Shown here: positions 5,103 through 8,463 of the stretch, piece after piece
Layout: every line of letters begins with the position of its first letter
Numbering within the stretch: the first letter of the stretch is position 1
Source: an uncultured delta proteobacterium
GTDB lineage: Bacteria > RBG-13-61-14 > DRUE01
Direction: 5' to 3'
Length of the DNA stretch: 8,463 nucleotides
Assembly: GCA_903897985.1 (NCBI GenBank)
Contig: CAIUDS010000504.1
Location: 1-8,463 of the forward strand
The notes under the pieces: generated by a model
What the model was told of the DNA's origin: nothing
What the model saw: the letters and a program-made list of their open reading frames with translations, nothing else
Database searches by the model: none
Translations under genes and position numbers: made by a program

Positions 5103-6001
5103 GAATTTCTCCTTGAGATTCCCATTGATTCCAAATATTCCTTCAGGGCCTCCCGGTGATGCCGGAGCTCGAGCGCGAGCGCGCGCTCGATTTTGCCGGT
5201 GGCCAGCGCCGAGTTTTTCGGCCTTCGGGCCGGGAGCCCATATGCTTTTGCGCTGATGGGGACCAGCTTCGGGCCTGAGCCGAGAATCTCAAAAACCTCG
5301 CGGGCCAGTTCGAGCCAGCTCACCGCGCCCTGGTCACAGAAATGATATATCCCCGTCAGCTTCCGCTCAACTGCCAGTCGGAGCGCCTGGGCCAGGTCCA
5401 GGCTGTAAGTGGGCCTGCCCCGTTCGTCCGACACCACCCGCAACTCGGTTGCGCCCGATTTCCATTTCGCCAAAATCTTGCTGATGAAATTTTCCCCGCC
5501 CGGACCGAACAGCCAACTGGCGCGAACGATGCATAATTCCGGACCGAACTCGCGCGCCAGCTTTTCCCCCTCCAGCTTGCTCCGGCCATAAACGCTCAAG
5601 GGTCCCGGCGCGTCATCCTCGACATATTCGCCCTCCTTCTCCCCGGAGAAAACATAATCGCTGGAAAGATGGAAAAGCGTCGCGCCCAGCTCTTTCGCGG
5701 CCCGGGCCAAGTTCCCCGCGGCCTCGGCATTCAATTGAAAGGCCAGCCCCGGGTTCCGCTCGCAATCGTCCACCCGGTTGTAGCCGGCGCAATTAATAAT
5801 GGCATCGTTCCTGACTTGTCCTCCGTAGCCTTGGCGGAGGAGGAAGGAGCTCGCACATCCAAGCACACGGTCGCAATTCAGCATGTCAAGCTCGGCATGC
5901 GTCGGCGCCAGAACCGCGTGCCCGGCGCTTTTCAGTTCCGGGACCAGGGCGCTCCCGAGCAGGCCGGTCCCGCCCAGGACCAGGATACGCGCTTTGCTCA
6001 T
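5099..6001 (-). CDS. rmlD: dTDP-4-dehydrorhamnose reductase (RmlD family) with an in-frame repeat insertion
   Basis: A 300-residue short-chain dehydrogenase/reductase of the RmlD family, which reduces dTDP-4-keto-rhamnose to dTDP-L-rhamnose with NAD(P)H. Visible elements are the nucleotide-binding GGTGLLG (10-16, GxxGxxG), INCAGYN (69-75), SSDYVFSG (113-120), the catalytic Y138-x3-K142, and ASWLFGPGGENF at about 161-172. Residues 50-64 hold an extra peptide including LLRQGYGGQ, encoded by a palindromic segment (5819-5841). This makes the loop between the 'VL' helix and the DAIIN strand roughly ten residues longer than usual, without breaking the frame. There is no clear Shine-Dalgarno; the ATG overlaps the stop of the barrel gene (TGA/ATG at 5998-6001), so translation probably depends on coupling. 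Reductases making other 6-deoxysugars belong to the same family, so the exact product is not fixed. Confidence 0.88.
   Translation of the reverse strand: MSKARILVLGGTGLLGSALVPELKSAGHAVLAPTHAELDMLNCDRVLGCASSFLLRQGYGGQVRNDAIINCAGYNRVDDCERNPGLAFQLNAEAAGNLARAAKELGATLFHLSSDYVFSGEKEGEYVEDDAPGPLSVYGRSKLEGEKLAREFGPELCIVRASWLFGPGGENFISKILAKWKSGATELRVVSDERGRPTYSLDLAQALRLAVERKLTGIYHFCDQGAVSWLELAREVFEILGSGPKLVPISAKAYGLPARRPKNSALATGKIERALALELRHHREALKEYLESMGISRRNS
5813..5848. repeat. palindromic element inserted in frame within rmlD
   Basis: The core is a perfect 7-bp inverted repeat, TCCTCCG (5819-5825) and CGGAGGA (5835-5841), with a 9-nt loop (TAGCCTTGG). It encodes LLRQGYGGQ on the - strand, at a site where RmlD proteins normally have a short loop. 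The outer limits are approximate. The structure recalls in-frame palindromic elements such as those known from Rickettsia. Membership of a dispersed family is inferred, since only one copy is visible here. Confidence 0.6.
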
Positions 6002-6756
6002 TTAAAATGATACGACAAGCCGAAGTCGATATGGTCGGTGGTGAACACGGTGTCCGCGGTCCCATATTTGATGGTGACATGGTCCATTTCCGCGTAGGTG
6101 TATTTATAATCGGCGAACCCGTCCAGGCCTCTAAAGATGGTGAACTCGATCCCGGGCGAAAGCTGGAACCCGAAATCGCCGATCTCGTAACCGCCGCTCT
6201 CGATATACCGTCTCTGCTCATCAATCTTGCTTTCCGGGTGCAGGATGGTGATGCCGGCGCCGGCGCGCATAAGCAGTTGCAGCCGGCCGTAAGGGATCCG
6301 GTCGGTCTTGAAGAACCCATAGCGATAGACGCCGTTCAGGAGCAGGAAATTGAACCCGTGGGAAATTTCAAAACTCTGGATATAGTCGTCAATTTTCGCA
6401 TCCTTCTGGTCGGCGTCCTTGCCGTGCCACTCGCCGCGGATGTCGTATTCCCGGTCCACCTCCATGCGCGCCTTGGGGTGGAAGAACTCGGCCTCGATGC
6501 CCCAATGCGGATTGTTCTTGAAGAAATGACTGGCCCGGATGCCGTAATAGATCGGTCCGACAAAGCTGTCGTCCGTGAAATGCGCGTCATCCACCACCAG
6601 GAAATTCCCGGAAATGGGCTGCTGAATGGTCACATCATGCGGCCGCGTCGAGCATTGCCCGCCGTAGACATAAATCGCGTTTTCCGCAAGGCCCCTGCCC
6701 GGAAGCAACCCCAAAACCGCTCCCGTTAAAATCATCGCCGCCAATACTCGTTTCAT
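5998..6756 (-). CDS. outer-membrane beta-barrel protein
   Basis: A 252-residue exported protein. Residues 1-24 are a Sec signal peptide: MKR, a hydrophobic core (VLAAMILTGAVLGLL), then GLA with probable cleavage before E25. The mature part has alternating hydrophobic/polar strands rich in Tyr and Gly: YVYGGQ, GPIYYGIRASHFF, GIEAEFFHPKARM, LLLNGVYRYGFF, LQLLMRAGAGITIL, FGFQLSPGIEFTIF, GFADYKYTYAEM and HIDFGLSYHFK. This pattern fits a barrel of about eight strands, as in the OmpA/OmpW-like or OMP_b-brl groups. The C-terminus is YHFK, not a terminal Phe, a small deviation from the usual BAM signal. A strong GGAGGAGA ribosome binding site precedes the ATG. It lies between rmlB and rmlD in the operon, so it probably serves the same envelope pathway, but whether it is an enzyme, channel or structural protein cannot be read from the sequence. 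Confidence 0.82.
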   Translation of the reverse strand: MKRVLAAMILTGAVLGLLPGRGLAENAIYVYGGQCSTRPHDVTIQQPISGNFLVVDDAHFTDDSFVGPIYYGIRASHFFKNNPHWGIEAEFFHPKARMEVDREYDIRGEWHGKDADQKDAKIDDYIQSFEISHGFNFLLLNGVYRYGFFKTDRIPYGRLQLLMRAGAGITILHPESKIDEQRRYIESGGYEIGDFGFQLSPGIEFTIFRGLDGFADYKYTYAEMDHVTIKYGTADTVFTTDHIDFGLSYHFK

Positions 6757-6782
6757 CTTCTTTCTCCTCCTTTAGATTTGAT

Positions 6783-6797
6783 GGCCTTTCATAGGCC
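6783..6797. repeat. small hairpin at the rmlB stop codon
   Basis: GGCCT (6783-6787) and AGGCC (6793-6797) form a 5-bp perfect stem with the loop TTCAT, spanning the rmlB stop. It sits at the start of the 32-nt gap before the barrel gene, the only real gap in the operon. It could stabilise or partly terminate the upstream transcript, but there is no T run. Confidence 0.3.
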
Positions 6798-7799
6798 GAT
6801 CCTTTTCTGATACTGGGTCCGGTAATATTCCAAATATTTGCCCGACTTGACCCGCCGCCACCAGTTCCGGTTTTCCAGATACCATTTCACGGTCCGCTTC
6901 AATCCATTTTCAAAATCGGCCGCCGGCTCGAACCCGAGCTGCTTTTTGAGTTTGCCCGAGTCGAGCGCGTATCTCCGGTCGTGGCCGGGCCGGTCCGCCA
7001 CAAATTTTATCAGCCGTTTCGGTTTTTTCAACTCATTAAGGATAAATTGCGTGACTTCCAGGTTGGTCCGCTGGTTGCCGCCTCCCAAATTATAAATCTC
7101 CCCGGGTTGGCCTTCCTCCAAAATCGCCAGCAATCCGGCGCAGGCATCTTCCACAAAAATCCAGTCGCGCACCTGCTGCCCGTCCCCGTAAACCGGGAGC
7201 GGCTGGTCGGCGATCGCGTTGGTGATGAAGAGCGGGATCAGTTTTTCCGGGAATTGAAAAGGGCCGTAATTGTTGGACATGCGGGCGACGGTGATGGGCA
7301 GGCCGAAGGTCTTGTGATAGGAAAGCGCCAGGAGGTCGGCCCCGGCCTTGCTCGCGGAATAGGGCGAACTCGGGTTGAGCGGGCCGGCCTCGTCGGCCAG
7401 CCCTTTGAGGATGGGGCCATAAACTTCGTCGGTGCCGACCTGGAGATAAATTTTGACCGGGGTTTTGCGGCAGGCCTCGAGCAGGACCGCGACCCCGAAA
7501 TAATTGGTCTGGATAAAACTTTGGGGGTCCAGGATGCTCCGGTCCACATGGCTCTCCGCGGCGAAATTGATCAGGGCGTCCACCGGCTCCGCCAGGATTC
7601 TTTCCACCAGCTTGCGGTCGCGGATGTCGCCTTTGACAAAGCGATAGCGCTTGTTCTTTTCCAGGCCTTGCAGGTTTTCCAGGTTGCCGGCGTAGGTGAG
7701 GAAATCCAGATTGACCACCTGGTGGCTGGTCTCCTGGAGCAGGAGTCGGATGAAATTCGAACCGATAAAACCCGCGCCGCCGGTGACCAGGATTTTCAT
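6789..7799 (-). CDS. rmlB: dTDP-glucose 4,6-dehydratase
   Basis: A 336-residue extended short-chain dehydrogenase that converts dTDP-glucose to dTDP-4-keto-6-deoxyglucose, the second step of dTDP-rhamnose synthesis. The motifs are complete: GGAGFIG (7-13) for NAD+, the LDFLTYAGNLENL segment (31-43) typical of RmlB, NFAAESHVDRSI (78-89), the catalytic T123-D124-E125, the Y147-x3-K151 pair, NNYGPFQFPEKLIP (176-189) and the RDWIFVEDA stretch (211-219). Length is normal. The start lies 3 nt after the rmlC-like stop, with an AAAGGA ribosome binding site inside that gene. The family also feeds pathways to other 6-deoxysugars; rhamnose is supported by the nearby RmlD and RmlC-like genes. Confidence 0.95.
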   Translation of the reverse strand: MKILVTGGAGFIGSNFIRLLLQETSHQVVNLDFLTYAGNLENLQGLEKNKRYRFVKGDIRDRKLVERILAEPVDALINFAAESHVDRSILDPQSFIQTNYFGVAVLLEACRKTPVKIYLQVGTDEVYGPILKGLADEAGPLNPSSPYSASKAGADLLALSYHKTFGLPITVARMSNNYGPFQFPEKLIPLFITNAIADQPLPVYGDGQQVRDWIFVEDACAGLLAILEEGQPGEIYNLGGGNQRTNLEVTQFILNELKKPKRLIKFVADRPGHDRRYALDSGKLKKQLGFEPAADFENGLKRTVKWYLENRNWWRRVKSGKYLEYYRTQYQKRIGL

Positions 7800-7802
7800 T
7801 TT

Positions 7803-8258
7803 TTACCGGTCCTTTCTCGCCCAGTCGTAGGGGATTTTATTTTTGTGGGCGGCAATGCGCTCTTCATCGGGCCGGGCATATTGGTAAAGCTCGGAGGGCA
7901 GGTTGAGACAGATGCACTCGGACTCGGACACGCATTTGAACCCGTGCCAGATTCCCGGAGGGATTTGAATCAAAACCGGGTTGTGCTCGCCGAGGAAGAA
8001 TTCACCCAGCGTTCCCCTGGTCTTTGATTTCGGACGGTCGTCATAGAGCACGAGCTTGGCCATGCCCTTGAGGCAGGTGAAATGATCGGTCTGTTTTTTA
8101 TGGCGGTGCCAGGCCTTGACCACGCCCGGATAGGCGGTGGTGATGTAGGCCTGTCCGAACTTCTCGAAAAATTGGTCATCCGAGCGCAGGATCTCCATCA
8201 GCCGCCCGCGCTCGTCCGGGACCACTTTCAGCTTCTTCACGACCACTCCATCAATCAT
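7803..8258 (-). CDS. RmlC-like dTDP-sugar epimerase/cupin (short form)
   Basis: A 151-residue single cupin, shorter than classical RmlC (about 180 residues). Family marks are DERGRLMEI (15-23), VVKAWHRHKKQTDHF (46-60) with H51 and H53 at the position of the catalytic His region, a cupin strand KLVLYDDRP (68-76), IPPGIWHGF (99-107) and the closing IPYDW (142-146). RmlC proper epimerises C3 and C5 of dTDP-4-keto-6-deoxyglucose. Here the usual LRGLHxQ motif is replaced by KAWHRHKKQ, so this belongs to the divergent short subgroup and might catalyse a related single epimerisation or isomerisation. Its start overlaps the stop of the upstream gene (ATGA, 8255-8258), and rmlB follows after 3 nt. The link to dTDP-sugar metabolism is strong; the exact reaction is not settled. 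Confidence 0.8.
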   Translation of the reverse strand: MIDGVVVKKLKVVPDERGRLMEILRSDDQFFEKFGQAYITTAYPGVVKAWHRHKKQTDHFTCLKGMAKLVLYDDRPKSKTRGTLGEFFLGEHNPVLIQIPPGIWHGFKCVSESECICLNLPSELYQYARPDEERIAAHKNKIPYDWARKDR

Positions 8259-8463
8259 GTTATTTCCCTTTCCAAAGGCTTTGCCTGTTTTGCGACCTCA
8301 ACGATGACATCCAGTTTTTGGATGACTTCCGGATCAATCATCTCTTTCGGAACGAATTTTGCCAATTCATGATAATTGCTTTTTTGCATTATATTTGGAA
8401 TTCCCAGTTTTTCGAAAAATAGAGGAAATAGTCTATCTAAAAATTCATCACTAACTTTAGTTC
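8255..8463 (-). CDS. 3' end of an unrecognised AT-rich gene at the head of the operon part seen here
   Basis: The frame read leftwards on the - strand from 8461 is open for 68 codons and ends in TGA (8257-8255), which overlaps the ATG of the rmlC-like gene as ATGA. The start lies beyond the window. The visible C-terminus includes LFPLFFEKLGIPNIMQ, HELAKFVPKEMIDPEVIQKL and a charged helical tail ending LEREIT; no transmembrane segment or family motif that I can name is present. The last 120 bases of the window have about 29% G+C by count, far below the following genes, so this gene has a different composition and possibly a separate origin. The stop/start overlap still makes it the upstream partner of the operon. 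It is easily missed because no start codon for it lies in the window. Confidence 0.65.
   Translation of the reverse strand, partial: TKVSDEFLDRLFPLFFEKLGIPNIMQKSNYHELAKFVPKEMIDPEVIQKLDVIVEVAKQAKPLEREIT

Noticed and set aside
5169..5194. Perfect 9-bp hairpin (TCGAGCGCG / CGCGCTCGA, 4-nt loop) followed by TTTT on the + strand, looking like an intrinsic terminator
   Set aside because: It lies inside the rmlD coding sequence, where it encodes an ordinary Ala/Leu/Glu/Arg helix, and no + strand gene reads into it. It is most easily explained by codon bias for alternating charged and Ala/Leu residues.
6007..8027. Long + strand open frames antisense to the barrel, rmlB and rmlC-like genes (6007-6729 and 6981-8027)
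   Set aside because: Their translations resemble no protein family and lack ribosome binding sites, and the - strand frames carry clear signal-peptide, dehydratase and cupin motifs.

Overview
The window reads as chromosomal DNA of a diderm (Gram-negative type) bacterium: it encodes a protein with a Sec signal peptide and outer-membrane beta-barrel character, and a nucleotide-sugar operon. Most of it is GC-rich, but both ends are more AT-rich. The stacked HEPN/nucleotidyltransferase pairs, a dispersed-type repeat inserted in a gene and a heptad/palindrome repeat cluster suggest an uncultivated lineage with a repeat-rich genome. I cannot name the phylum from this sequence alone.

Left part (1-3134), + strand. 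After the 3' end of an unrecognised gene come two separate, unrelated-looking MNT-HEPN (nucleotidyltransferase + HEPN, toxin-antitoxin type) gene pairs. They sit on either side of a DUF362-type protein with two C-terminal 4Fe-4S clusters. The second pair has a near-consensus sigma70-type promoter immediately after the DUF362 stop codon. Just beyond the pair lies a 78-nt, diverged second copy of the DUF362 gene's 3' end, stop codon included. The second pair is therefore bracketed by two versions of the same gene terminus, which marks it as a module inserted by recombination or one that replaced a paralogue.

Middle (3135-3225). This convergent junction between the + strand block and the - strand operon holds heptanucleotide repeats (consensus ACCGTTM) flanking a perfect 7-bp inverted repeat. 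The repeats run into the stop codon of the UDP-glucose dehydrogenase gene.

Right part (3226-8463), - strand. A tightly packed operon is read from right to left: an AT-rich unrecognised gene (partial), an RmlC-like sugar epimerase or cupin, RmlB, an outer-membrane beta-barrel protein, RmlD, a small protein with a ClpX-type zinc finger, and UDP-glucose 6-dehydrogenase. Four junctions are ATGA stop/start overlaps, one gap is 3 nt and one is 32 nt, so co-transcription and translational coupling are likely. The operon supplies dTDP-rhamnose-type and UDP-glucuronate precursors for a surface polysaccharide; no rmlA is in the window. The two unexpected members, the barrel and the zinc-finger protein, are the most likely new components. 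rmlD also carries an in-frame palindromic insertion that adds a peptide near residues 50-64.
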